Part shown: one piece after another, positions 47,540 to 61,000 of the stretch | Layout: every line of letters begins with the position of its first letter | Numbering within the stretch: the first letter of the stretch is position 1 | NCBI GenBank assembly: GCA_024364735.1 | Contig: JAGFNQ010000200.1 | Location: forward strand, 81,708 to 145,707 | Direction: 5' to 3' | Length of the DNA stretch: 64,000 nt | DNA from: Boesenbergia rotunda | Taxonomy: Eukaryota; Streptophyta; Magnoliopsida; Zingiberales; Zingiberaceae | The notes under the pieces: generated by a model | The model's database searches: none | Seen by the model: the letters and a program-made list of their open reading frames with translations, nothing else | What the model was told of the DNA's origin: nothing | Made by a program: the position numbers and the translations under genes

Positions 47540-47976
47540 ATCGGTTGAATCCAAATTTAGTCAGTAATTATTGACTGAATTCAAATTTAGTAGGTAATTA
47601 CCGACAGAATTCAGATTCAGTCGGTGATTACCGATTGAATCTGAATTCCATCAAGGATCATTAGGTGAATCTTATTAAAAATTCACCGTGGAAAAAAATA
47701 TCGACTGAATATTCAGTCAGTATTTATCAATAAAAAATTAATTCAATCGGTATTTACTGTCTGGATGGAGCTTCAATCAGTAAATTACCGACTGAATTTG
47801 GATTCGATCAGTAAATTATTTACTGAATTAGAATTTGGTCGGTTAATATAAATTCATAAACATCATTTGCTATTTAATGATGGATATATCTAATATAGTC
47901 GTAAAAATATATTATCTAACTACGGAATTTAATTCCGTCAGTAATTCCATAACTATTTAAAGGTATTTTTGTAGTG
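47540..47976. repeat. CACTA subterminal repeat region and terminus
   Basis: Inverted and direct units built from TTCAGTCGGTAA and TTACCGACTGAAT occur about a dozen times up to the TIR at 47965-47976. They are the expected sites of transposase binding in CACTA elements. Confidence 0.8.
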
Positions 47977-48860
47977 TATTATTACGACGGATGTCTCCCC
48001 ATAAAGGCATTGAGTTGGGGTTGAATGTCTTTGTTGATTTGTATTGACGATGTTTAGTACTTGATGAATCTTTTTATTATCGTGTTTCAAGTTGTAGGAG
48101 ATGTCCGAAAAGTTATTTCTTATCATTAGCAAATATGTGGTCAATTAAGACAGTACTTTCTAATTGTTTCTGTCAAAAAGTTTGGCATCACAGTTAGTTA
48201 TAGGTAAATTAGAAATGGAATATACCATCGTATGAAAATAAAATTTTTTCTCCAACTACATTAGAAATCTATCCTCGCTCTTTTCTACCAATCCAGCTTG
48301 CGGTAGACAGTCCCTTCTAACTAGTCGAGTGCTTAGTCTGTCATTCGGTCTGAGATAACCATTGATCCAGTAGAGACCAAGTTATTGGTATATTCCCAAG
48401 TTACCCTGTAGCTCCTATAAGCCATTATAACAAAACCATACTTGTGATTCCTTAGAAGCAATGGGAAGGGAGGCAAAATGTTTGCCTCTGCAGGATAATT
48501 GAGTTAGTATTCGGACATCAGATAGACATGATTCAATTCTTGATAGGTGCAAATATTATTTTGGATTCTTGTATCCCATCTAAAAGGTCACTCGACTAAG
48601 ATTAAGTCCTCGTGAGTTATACTATGGAATTGCTTTGGAGGAGTTGCTAACAATGGCATAGCTCTTCAAATATCTTGGACTAAATTACGAGTTCAATTCA
48701 CTGCTGATTATATTATTATTATTATTATTGAAGAACATAAAGGTGATGCTAGAGACAATACCGACTGGGCTGCACTCGGCTGGATTTCAGAACTGCCCAA
48801 CGGTGGCTAGTTAATAGTCGTTAAGATTAATAGTCGTATGTTTACCGCTGCATATTAATG
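47977..48860. other. Spacer upstream of the YbeY-HAD gene
   Basis: No gene recognised. It includes an (ATT)n run at 48710-48730. The promoter of the YbeY-HAD gene probably lies between 48780 and 49090. Confidence 0.45.
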
Positions 48861-49093
48861 GTTGAAGTTAAGGCATCTTCTAATAGCAGCGTGGGCCATT
48901 CGGTTCAATTTTAGCCCAACAATAAACTTACTTTCTGGTCGAACTTACGGCCCACAATTGATGCCATACGGATGTCGATGCTGTAGTTATTCGTGTTTGC
49001 TCCCCCCATCACCTGAGCGCGCCTTCCTCGAGTCCCAGCTTTGTGGTCCTCCATCCCGCCGCCGCCGACGACCCCGACCCCGACGACGACGAC

Positions 49094-52000
49094 ATGGCGA
49101 GGATTGCCTCGCGAACCCTCCCCATCTCCGTCAGATCTCGTCAGGCTCTTTCTCCTCCGATCTCCACGGCGATCTGGTCGGGGCCGACGGGCGTAGCTTC
49201 CTCCTCTCGTTTTCTTGCTAATCCGCTTCTTCTCTCCGGCACTCCCTATGTTCCCTACAGGAGAGTTTTCCATCTATCCTCTAGCTATTCGCGTTCTATG
49301 GTGGCTTCCCTCGGGTTCTTGGCGAACCTCCGAGGGTTTCGGAAGGCGAGACGCCCGCGAGCTGCGATGAAGAAGCAGGTACCGAAGGACAAACAACTGC
49401 AGCTTGATGTCAATATTAGTCTGGAAAAAACATTGCCCAAGGACCTTGAAGTTTTGGTAAGCGTCCGATGTTTCTTTTTCTGCTGTGGTTATTTTTACAT
49501 TACTTAAATCGCTGTTGATGGCTTATTGGTTACATAGTTACATCATCATATAAGGAAAAAAAAATATAACGAGGTTACAACAATCGGGGGGGGAAGGAGA
49601 GGGGGGATGGGGGCGCAGTGGGGGGGGGGGTCGCGATGGAGGAAAATTGCAATGCGGTAGCTGGGATCGGAGGATGTGGGCGATAGTCGTATGCACATAG
49701 CGGTGCAATATCATATAAGGAGAATCATGGTCAGCTGGTTAAATTATGGATATGATCTGTGAATCGTATTTCAGTTGCAGTATAGAACATGCAACTCTAC
49801 GAGTACTGGAAACAAAATACTAGTCAAAAAAATCTGCACTTCCATCATCTACCATCTCATGGTAAACTTAAACGCTATAATCTGGAAGGTTTCTAGCTAT
49901 GTAATTCGCCTGCATAGTAAATGATGTCTTCCGCTGATACTATACTGACATGCAGATATCAAATACAAGGGATGTCATATGTAATGTTTGCATGTTTCCA
50001 AGGCCATTTTTTTTTTGTCAAGATGTTATATATTTATAAATCAACTTCAGCAATCTTGCAGCTGATATAGTAACTGATTTTGCATGCTTCTTAAGGATAC
50101 TTGATGCAAATGTGAATTGAGGAGTTTTTTATGGTTGGAAACTTATTTCTTCCCCCTTTTTGCCTTGTTGAAAAATGCCTACATATATTTTTTTAAAGAC
50201 TTCTGCTGCATTTCCTTCATTTTTTTTACTTGTTGGATCATTTTCATTTGCTATAGAAACTTGTTGCACATGTTCATAAGGATAATAGTTTTACCTTTGA
50301 TGTTTATGCAGAACATCGCTGAAATGTTAAAGCTGAATGTTTCGATGGCAATGAAAATTGCATTTGATGGTCTTAAGGATTCAGAGTATAAGACAAGGGA
50401 TACCTCTATATGTGATGTTGGCAAATTTGATAAGGTTGAACTTTCGGTATTGCTTTGCAATGATGAATTTATCCAAAATCTGAACAAGGAATGGAGGGGC
50501 GAGGACCAGGCTACAGATGTTCTATCAATGTCTCAGCACATAGCTGAACTTGATCTTCCTGTTGTAAGAAGACTTCTTTTTGTGGAAGTCTTAGTACTTA
50601 TTTGAACTTGATCTACAGATTTTGCTATATTTTCATTTTGTTTTCCCCTGCAGCTAATCCTAGGTGATATAATAATATCTGTTGAGACAGCTTCAAAACA
50701 AGCAGAGGAGCGAGGTCATACCCTTCTTGACGAAATACGAATTCTCATGGTATGATTGTGGAATATATACTTGTATTTCTCATTCATCACTGTGCTTATA
50801 TTTTCGTTACTTGAAAGATTTATCACCTATAAAGCCTCCTGATGGCACCATCATGTTAGCCTCCTATATATCTTTCTAGTTTCTATTAGGCATCCTTTGT
50901 TCCTTGTGAAACTTGTTCCTGCATGGATTAGTTCCTGCTTCCAACTTGAAACAATGATGAAAACCACATTAACCATCTTTTTTTCTCAGATATTATTTAT
51001 ATACAAACACTTTGTTAACAGTTAGAGTAGATTGACTTGATTTATCCTTGCTTGTTCATTCTAACAGTTGCTTTGTTAGTAATTTAATTTTTTATTAGTT
51101 TTGGTTGTCTAAATGCAACTTTTAGATAGAAATTTGCAGTTAATGGAAGTATCTTGGCAGTGAGAAAACTGCTTTGTAACTCTTGCTTAGCAAGGGTCAA
51201 ATGAGTAATCTCAATTAAAGTTGGAAATATTTGCCAAGTAAATAAAAAATGGACATACTTGCAGTAGTACGAAGCATTTGGCACACTTTGGTTCAGCATT
51301 AAGCGATCTCTATTTCATATTTATTTAGGTTCATGGTTTGCTGCATCTTCTTGGGTTTGATCATGAGCTTAGTGATGAGGCTGAAAAAGAAATGGAAATG
51401 AGGAGAAACTGGTGTTGAAGAGTCTTGGATGGAAAGGAAAAGGCCTAATAAAGAGTGCAACAGATGCTGCAGGAGATCGAACTCTTCCCAATGACATCTT
51501 AGAGGGTTAGGATTCTTATTGTCTCCTTCCTTCTCTAAAACCAATATGTTTCCATGTGAATTCTTTTTGTCTCCTTAGATCTACTGTGAAAGATGACACT
51601 GTGAGTCAATACTGGTAGTTTTTTACATTTTTTTTTTCGGCAGTAAATGTAGTAAAGGATTCAAAGAAAGCAGGTAGTCTGAGATTCTACAAACCCAAAT
51701 TCAGTTATATCTTTTGTGATATGGATGGTGAGTTTCAGTTCTTAGCATTTTACTTTATCTAATAGGATTTTCTCTTAATCCTTTATTCTAACAATTACTT
51801 TCTGACAAGGCACACTTCTGAACAGTAGAAGTCAAATTACGGCAACTACTGCAGAGGCTATACGGGAAGCAGTTTCCAGAGGAGTAAAAGTAGTTATTGC
51901 TACTGGAAAGGTGAGTGAAGGTGAATCTATTATCATTTAGTTTTGAAGTTACTTATTTAGTTGAATTTAGATGCTTCAATTTGTGTATTTGTTTTTATAC

Positions 52001-55000
52001 TTGATGCATCATGTTCTAAATTGTAAATTGCTTCTGGCTAAACTTTTACCTTTTCTATTTGCGGTAGCACTTTATACTAGACAATGTTGTTCAGGGAAGT
52101 AGCAGGGATATGCTGATTTAATATTCATATATATGTGAAACAGGCTCGACCTGCTGCCATAAGATCGCTCAAGATGGTTGATTTGGCTGGGAAAAATGGT
52201 GTTATTTCTGAGTTTTCGCCTGGCATATTCTTACAGGTTTCTCTATGTTACTTCACATAATTTGTTACTTATTAAACACCAACTTATTTTAAGAAACTGC
52301 TTCTCATGAACCCTTTCGAATTTAAGGAATGCTGAAACTACTAGTTTGATCTAAAATCTGGAAATCTGACTGTGAACTTATGTTGCAGATAACTACACTA
52401 TTTTTGTTTTTTTTTATTTTTTGGTTAAAATTAACTCTTCTTTAAGAGAACATACTCTACTTTACCAGGTGACATGATATGTTCTCGAATAGATACCCAA
52501 TCCATTGACTTGACGCTATATTCATTTTTTATCAAGCGGATCTGGTAGTCAATCTAATGGCTAGGTAAATATCCCTAAAACATGTTAAATATAATAACAT
52601 TGAAAGATGTAAGGCATAGTATTTGAGAAACCCATGCTCATTTTGTTTGAAAATACACTAGTCAATGGATAATTTGGTTATCTAATTAATTAATAATGTC
52701 TGAAGATGCAACAACAACAATCAATCCTTATCTCACAATTTGGTATTGGCTATATGAATTCTAGTAACGTCAGAAGATAAATCTATAAATTATTTTTTTC
52801 TAACCAGTGTTCTAAAAGGTGCCGCCTAGGTCCGCCTAGGCGCCACCCAGGCAGTGGGCGACTGCCCACTGCCCCGACTTTTGCAAAGGCGACGTCGGTG
52901 GGCTTCGCCGAATTAGTCGGCCAATTGATTCGGATGGTTTTCGCAACAAACAAAAACCTGCCTAATCGATTAGTCGATCGATTAAACACTGTCAATCGAT
53001 TGGGAAGGTTTTTTCGCGAGAAACACAATGCTGCCAAATCGATTAATCAATCGATTCGAATCGTAATCGATTGATCAATCGATTGGCGGCAAAAAAGGGT
53101 TTTACTTTTTAAATATTTAGGCTAGGGTTTTGAAACGAGCCGCTGCAACTCTCCCCCCTCCTTTCTTCTTCTCCGTCAAAGAGCTTCTCCCCCCTCCTTT
53201 TCTTTTCTCCGTCAGAGAGCTTCTCCCAAGTCCGGAAGTCCCCTCCCAATCCAGCAATTCACGAGTCACGACAGAGTAAGTATTCCCGCGTGCGACAGGT
53301 ATTTTTCATTTTTTTTATTCATGCTCACAGCTCAATGGCTTCTTGCTCTAGCCACAAAGTAATTTATCTAAGATGAACATGCTTGATTCTTCAATCTTCC
53401 TTGTTGTTTGTTTTTTTTTATTTTCATGTGGATAAGACATCTATGATGAAATGAAAATATGAAATACTCTTATTCTCAGAAAATAACAATTGCTATTGAA
53501 GTATTGATCTTTATCATTGATAATTGTTTTTAATTGATAATTTTTGACTTGTGTACTGTGTAATAACATGTCGGGTACTATATCTTCTGAAACATCTAAT
53601 TCAATGTTGGCGATTGATACCCCTTTGAAGCGTAATTCGAATGATGTTGGATGGGAATTTGCGGACTTGGTCGATCAAAAAATTTGGATAAGTTGAAATA
53701 TAAGTTGTGTGGCAAAATTACTAGTGGTGGGATTTATAGGATCAAACAACGTGTTGCCAATATCAAAGGAAATGTTGCCCATGTAAGAAGTCTTTGGATG
53801 AGGATAAAGTGAAGTGTAAGAATGCCATTGAAGAAGCAAGAACAAAAAAGAAACAAAAGAATATGAATGAAATGGAGGTGAGAGAAGAAGTTGTTCTGGA
53901 AGAAAATGAGGAAGATGAAGGGAGTCTAGGGACAAAAAGAAACCTGCTTACTCTTGGCCTTATGAACCGATTTGCATCAATCATTGATCCTGAATCTTCA
54001 TTGAGTGGAAGTAAGAAGACAAAATAACAACAAAATATCATTGATGCACTTTGGAAGCAAAGGACACACAATGTGCACCAATATTTAGCTCGATGGGTAT
54101 ATGAGTTTGGTATTCCTTTTCATACCATTGACAGTGATAGCTTCAAGAGGTTTGCGGAAGCGGTTGGTCAATTTGGCCCGGGTTTTCGTCCTCCAACTCA
54201 ATACCTATTAAGAGAGAGAGTCCTTATTGAAGGAAGAGGTAGATAGAACAAAAAGTCTATTAAAGAAGCAAGAAGAAGAATAAGCCTTAAATGGTTGCTC
54301 AATTTTGACTGATGCTTGGACTAACCGAAAAAAAAAGATCATGAATTTGTGTGTCAATTGTAAAGAAGACACAACTTTCCTTTCTTCTAGGGAAGCATCA
54401 AATGAAGCACACACCGGTAATTATATATTTGAATATATGGACAATTGCATTGAAGAAGTTGGGCCCCAAAGTGTAGTTCAAGTGGTAACGAACAATGCTT
54501 CAAATAATATGGTAGCAAAAGATTTGTTGAAGGACAAGAGGCCACATATATTTTGGACTTCATGTGCAACTCACACAATGAATCTTATGCTTTAAGGAAT
54601 TGGGAACTAACCTAAGTTCAAAAGGGTGATTGAGAAGGCAAAGAGCTTGACAATTTGAAATTAAGTTTAAAATTTGAAAATAAATTTTGAAATTAAGTTA
54701 TAAATTTTGAAATTAAGTTATGAATTTTGTAATTAAGTTATAAAATTTGACATTAAGTTTTAAATTTTAAAATGAAGTTTTAAATTTTGAAATTAAGTTT
54801 TAAAATTAAATTTTAAAAAATTAAGTTAAGCTCAATTTTGAAATTAAGTTAATATTTGAAATTAAGTTTAAAATTTGAAAATAAGATTAGAATAATTAAA
54901 TTAAGTTAAGAATTTTAAGTGGAATTTTAATAAAGTGAAATTTTTGCACATCACAAAACATTGTCAATGATGAGAAAGTTTACCAAAAAAAGGGACATAG

Positions 55001-58000
55001 TGAGGCCGGGAGTAACACGTTTTGCAACCGCTTTTCTAACTTTGCAAAGCTTGATGGAGAAGAAACGTGAACTAAGAGCTATGATTGCTAGTGAAGAATG
55101 AAATGTATGCAAACATTCAAAGAGTGCAAAGGGGAAGGTGACATCTAATACCGCTATGAGTGTCTCTTTTTGGAATGGGGTAAGTTTTTGCTTGAAGGTG
55201 TTTACCCTTTAGTTAAGTTGCTTCGTCTTGTTGATGGGGATAAGAAACCATCTATGGGTTATGTCTATGGAGAATTACTTAGAGCAAGAGAGGAGATTAA
55301 AATGACATTAAAAAATCGAGAGCTTCACTATCGTCCAGTTATTGATATTATTAATGAGAAAAGTCGTAATCGGCTTATAGTCCACTACATTTGGTGGCCG
55401 ACCTCTTGAATCCTTATTACTCCTTCAATGACCGGAGTATAGGAAGTGATGAAATTGTCACGAATGAATTTTTCACTTGTGTTGAAGCATTCTTTCTCGA
55501 TGATATTGATAGCCAAAGTGAAGTATTAAATGTGGAGTTGTTGAAGTATATCAACAAAGCGGGAGGATTTGAAAGAGCATTGGCTATGGCGGGATGCGCA
55601 AAAAATGATGAGAAATATGATCCGGGTAAGAACTAAGTAATAATTGCTTACTTTGTTTTGTCATTTTTAATTTTGTATTGCTTGTTTCTTGATTTTGATT
55701 ATTGTTATTGTTTGATTTATTTTTATTTAGTTGGATGGTGGCATCTTTTTGGAAATGGTGTACCTAAATTGCAAAAGATGGCTAAAAGTAGACCCGGGCC
55801 GGGTGGCCCGTTGACCCAGTTCGCCGGGTTGAACCGGGCCCAACAGGATGCTAGGTCGGTTCCAGTTCCATTGGATGTGGAACCGCCTAACCGCGGTTCA
55901 AACCGTCGGTTCCAACGGCTTCGAACCGCCGGTTAACCGCCGGTTTGGGGCCGTTGGAGAGGTTTTCTTTTTGATTTTTTTTCAACGGTTAAGATCATTT
56001 GACCGTTTTTTGGTCAATGATTATGATTTAGTGACCGTCATGATCCAAACTCTATAAATAGGGAGTTCATTTCATCATTTTCACACACATCTTCTCTACT
56101 CTCATTCTCAACTTTTACGCGTTTTCGGCTTCATTTTTCGACGAGAATGGAAGGTGGTCACGGAGCTTCATCATCTCGATCTCGGAGGGGAAAAGAAATA
56201 GCGCACGAGGATCCTAACATTCAAATTCAATCCACCGATGATGAGACCGAGGCTCAGCCTCAGCACCTTCCGATGCCCGAAACACAAGGAAGTACCGATG
56301 CAATTACTTCTAAGGTTCAGGAAAATCCTCCTTTAAAATCTACTATTTTCACTAAACATTTTGAGAAGGTCACACTTCCGTCGGGAGAATTGCGTGCAAA
56401 ATGTAAGCATTGCAATGCTTCCTACAAATTCTAAGTGGCGGCGGCTATGGGTCGTTAAAACGACATGTAGAAACGAAGCACCCGACGGAATATGGACTTG
56501 ACCGCTCTCAAGCACAATTATCAAGATTTTCTAGTGGTAGTAGTACTAATTCTGGTTTATTTTTATATTCTGATAAAAAATTAAGAGAATCATTAGCTAA
56601 ATTTGTTTTCGTAAAACATCTTTCTTTTATTGGATCTAAATGCATATTTGATGATTTTTATAAAAAATCTCTTAATCCATGTGCTAAACGTGTTCCTAGG
56701 ACTACACTTACTCGTACAATTAAAAGATTAGTAAAATAAGAAAAAAAAGAATTTAATTGATGAATTTAGTAAATTAAATAATAAAGTTTCTTTATGTTCC
56801 GATATTTGGAGTGATCATTGGCAAACTCATTCTTATATGGGTGTGACTTGCCATTGGATTGATAACTCTTAGATCCTCCAAAAAAGATTGCTAGCTTATA
56901 GAGTTTTTGATAAATCACATACTGCCTATAACATTACACAATTATTATGTTTAATTTTAGAAGAATATGGATTGACTCATAAAATATTTTCAATATCATT
57001 AGATAATGCTAGTTCTAATACCGCTTCTATAGATGAACTAAAATTTGTTTGTCAACCTGTTATTGGTGGTTTATTTTTTCATATTTGTTGTGTATGCCAT
57101 GTTTTAAATTTATGTGTTCAAGATGGATTAAAACTTTTAGAAAATTATATTAAACCAATTAGAATCACAATTTCATATTTATGGTCGCATCTATCTATGA
57201 TGAAACAATGAGGTAGATTTTATAAAACTAATGGAATGAGACCTAAAAAATTTCCATGTGATGTTCCAACACGTTGGAATTCAACATATCAATTATTACA
57301 AGATTCATTTCAATATAAAGATTTAGTATGTTTATTTTTTACACAAAATAGTAATACTAATATATATTTATTTTCACAACAATGGAATATTTGTGAAATT
57401 TGAAAAGTATTTAACGATGCAACTGAACAACTTTCGGTGTTTATTATCCCACTGCTCATTTAGTTTTATGAATTTTTCTAGTATAGTATTAGTATTAAAT
57501 GAACATATTAATAATGAAGCTTTAACTTCTTGCATATTAACTATGAAAACTAAATGGGAAAAATATTTTTATTTTATTCCTGAAATTTATTTAATTGCAT
57601 TTGCTTTAGATCCTAGATTTAAATTAGATGTTTTATAAGAAATGTAACTTTATATTATGACGCTTTAATTCCTATTAAAGATTCTTCTTCTCCAGATCCA
57701 ATTAATATTATATATAATATTAGAAATTATTTATATGATCTTTATAATCAATATTATATTAAATATGGAATATAAACTAATATTTCTGAAACACAACAAC
57801 CTACTAGTACTAATTTAAAACTTACAAAAGCACAACTTTTATTAAAAGAACGAACGAAATGTCCACGAGGATCCTCAAGTTCCACACAGGAACTTGAGAA
57901 TTATTTTACGACTTCTTTTGATTTTAATGAAGCAAATAGCGAAGATTTCGATATCTTAAAGTGGTGGTCACAGAAGGCTCAAAGCTTTCCTTTTTCTCCG

Positions 58001-61000
58001 TGATTGCAAAAGAAATTTTAGCTTGTCTAGTGTCAACTGTTGCTCTGGAGCAGACGTTCAGTGCGGCGGCAACATATTAGATGAAAGGCGATCAACTATG
58101 TCTCCTGACTCATTGGAAGCTCAAGCATTACTAGACGATTGGACCAGAGCCGAGAAAAGAATCCAAGGAATGCAACTTTCAGAAGACAAAGTCGAAGAAT
58201 TTGATACCGAAGGAACGAATACAACGGGAACGAGAGGAAATGGAAGTGAGTGATGAAAATTGTAAAAGGGTAAAAATGTAAAAGAACTACGTGGGCTTTG
58301 ATTCCCCTATACCCTAAGGGGATACGTAGACAACTTAAATAAGTGCAAACCCTTTTTTTTTAATAAATTTTATATTTTAAATTTAATTTTTTAGATTTTA
58401 ATTTTTTTAATATAATAATCTCGAACCGTGGCGAACCGTGAACCGTAACCATCTTGGGCGGTTAAGGTTAAGGGTCGACCCCTCCACGAACCGTCGAATC
58501 GGCGGTTCTGAACTGTTGAACCGTCGGTTCCGAACCATGGTTAGGTCTAGCTAAAAGGATCCTTTCTTTTACTACAAGTTCTTTCGGTTGTGAGAGAAAT
58601 TGGAATACTTTTGAGGGGGTAAGTACTTAATTGCTTAACTACTAACTATTAACAATATTAATATTTTTTTTTATTGCAGATTCATACCAAGAAAAGAAAT
58701 TGATTAGATACCGGATGGTTGAACAACTTAGTCTATGTTTAATTCAATGCCAAGATCATAAACAAAAAGAGAAGAGAAGAAGAAAAAAAAATTGATGTAC
58801 TACTTGCTTGTGAAACAACTATGACACAAGGATGGATTGTTGATGGTGGAGATAGAAGATATTGAGCCAAATATTGAAGATGTAAGGAATTTCACGAAAA
58901 AGAATTTGTATCGGATGAAGAAGAGGAAGATATCATGGATTTTGAGTTTGAATCTGATACAGAGAAAGTTTTGGAGAAATATGGAGATGAACTAGAAGAA
59001 GAATTAGGGATATAGAAGGATTATATGATATTACGAGTTATTTTGGGTACTTTTGTTATTTTCATTGTAGGCTGGAGTTGAACAAATTAATATTTTGATT
59101 TTTGATTTTGATTAAAATTTTGCTTCTTCCTTGTTAGTTTTTGTATTTTATTTTCATTGTAGTTGAATGTTGAATTGTTGATTGTTGAAAATTGAAATCA
59201 GATTATACAGTAGTTTCAAAATTGGTTTGCCGATCGATTGAATACTGTCAATCGACAATCGATTGACATGAGTTTTTGCGAGAAACAGAAACTTACCGAA
59301 TCGATTAGCCGATCGATTGACCACTATCAATCGATCGGCTAATCGATTGGCTCAGTTCCGCCTATACGCCAAGGCGCTAGGCCATGGGCGACCGCCCGCC
59401 TACCGCCTAACGCTTTTTATGACACTGTTCCTAACAACTTACATGACCCTAAGTCCTGGCTTGCCTCCTCCTAAACCCTGTTATGATATCCTTGTTTATT
59501 CTCCTACCTTTGATTCAGACTTAGTCTAGCTTGAATGTAGCCAATGCTAAATCATTCATTTGTAATCAGGTCCTTTCCTAACACTTGATCTTTTTGAATA
59601 AATAAGTTGCTCAAATCTGGTAATGAATGAGTTAAATGATTTCTTCCCAGATTCCTTTCATTTTGAGAACTTTAGATTGTATTTTGGCCAATTAGTCTAA
59701 TTTCTCACAGTGATTTAACCTGTCATTTTTTTTTTCAAAATGAATTTTACAATGTAACTTTCATGACTGTATATTTTAATATTTTATTAGTTTTAATGAT
59801 TTTCTCATGGTAAAGTTTTCTGCATTCAGAAATTTTTTATTAAAATTTATGTTGATTGTGGCTATTCGTGAAGATTAACTTATACGCACATTTGTTGGAT
59901 ATAATTTTTTTTTTAACATTCTTATCTGACATTTTGACCTTTTAGTTTTATTTTTTGTTATTTTCAAATAATTTTGGTGTTATTCCTCAAACCGAACTGT
60001 AGAAAACTGCTCCTGCATCATTTGCAAGCTCTGTAAAATTTTGTTGTCTTTTAATGCTTATCTAATTCATTCTCACTAATCTAATTCCGAAAGTCAACGT
60101 TGGTTGTTTTTTCCCTCTAATTTTATCATTTTTGTATTACATGAAATAGCCCTAATAAGAATATATATTTTGTTAATAATAGTGTGCTCTCATCTTACAT
60201 GTCTGGCATTGCCTCATCTTAACTGAAGCAACAACTGTACTTGTAGGGATTGCTTGTTTATGGGAGACGAGGACGGGAAATTTCTAGAAGTAATCTTGAC
60301 CAGGATGTTTGCAGAGAGGTAATGAGATGTATGCAACGCAATATAATATTTTTAGCCCATTTGAGTTCACACATGCTTGCGATTCAAGTAATGGGGCAGC
60401 ACTGTTATGAGTATGTGAATATAAGTACGATCCAATTAATTTCTCCTGAGAGACTAACGGGAATCCAATTTATTTTTCTCTTGAGAGATAAAATGGATCA
60501 TCATACTCAATTTAATGTAACCCCATCTTCTATTAGTCTGTGATTTGTGCAGTTTTCCTTGACTTTATGCTTATGAGAGTCCTGCAATTCTGCTGATGTC
60601 TTGGTTGTTCATTAGTACGTCACAGCCTAATACTTGCATTTTAAAAGCTTAATTTTTCTAATATGATTTGGTTATGTCAACAATTTACAATTGGTGCTGA
60701 TATTCACTTTAACCTTGTAACTTGCATGCTCATTGTTTTCCTTTTAAAATCACAGGCACTTTCATATTCTCTGGAGCATGAAGTTCCTGTGATAGCATTT
60801 TCTCAGGATCGTTGTCTCACATTGTTTGACCATCCTTTGGTTGATTCACTCCATACAGTATATCATGAGCCAAAGGTGGTACAGAAATGGGATTCTCACC
60901 GCATTGTCCTTCCATTAAAACTTCTCGTCAACTAATGCAGAATTTTCTTTTGCTACAGGCAGAAATTATGCCTTCAGTTAAGCACCTTCTTGCAGCTGCT

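Larger units (their letters stand above)
41341..47976 (-). mobile_element. CACTA element, right end at 47976, left end not found
   Basis: The right end at 47965-47976 (ATTTTTGTAGTG, reverse complement CACTACAAAAAT) and the subterminal repeats at 47540-47960 (GACTGAAT, GTCGGTAATTACCGA-type units) identify a CACTA element. Inside are a transposase fragment (about 46400-46870) and a plant CACTA accessory transposase (41534-42480), both on the minus strand. A 2677-bp LTR-like element is inserted at 42713-45389. The left terminus was not found, so the boundary at 41341 is a placeholder. Confidence 0.75.
53568..59015 (+). pseudogene. hAT transposase (BED finger, DUF659, hATC), interrupted
   Basis: It starts MSGTISSETSNS at 53568. 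The N-terminal BED-type part follows with frame breaks (LKYKLCGKITSGGIYRIKQR), then an acidic Lys/Glu-rich part at 53780-54027. The DUF659/RNase H-like region at 54050-54600 has VYEFGIPFHTIDSDSFKRF, SILTDAWTNRKKK and PHIFWTSCATHTMNLML. An AT-rich block at 54650-54950 breaks the frame. The region resumes with VRPGVTRFATAFLTL. The hATC dimerisation domain is split: LQKMAK up to 55788 and RILSFTTSSFGCERNWNTFE from 58553. The tail ends in the acidic DEEEEDIMDFEFESDTEK at 58914-58970 and stops at 59013-59015. Several in-frame stops. It is not functional. Confidence 0.85.
52805..59427 (+). mobile_element. hAT element in intron 7, with 8-bp duplication
   Basis: Inverted ends begin CAGTGTTCTAAAAGG (left) and CAGTGTCATAAAAAG (right, other strand). 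The flanking 8-bp sequences are TTTCTAAC (52797-52804) and TTCCTAAC (59428-59435), one mismatch. Subterminal zones are rich in AATCGATT motifs (52940-53090 and 59225-59350). It encodes a BED/DUF659 hAT transposase and is itself split by the second hAT element at 55789-58549. Without that, the element is about 3.85 kb. It lies inside the gene's largest intron and its splice sites are untouched. Confidence 0.92.

Noticed and set aside
48911..49273. 120-codon minus-strand frame opposite YbeY-HAD exon 1
   Set aside because: It is an antisense shadow of the GC-rich first exon and has no conserved motif.
60250..60543. 97-codon plus frame around exon 8
   Set aside because: Only the first 69 bp are exon; the rest is intron read-through past the donor at 60319.
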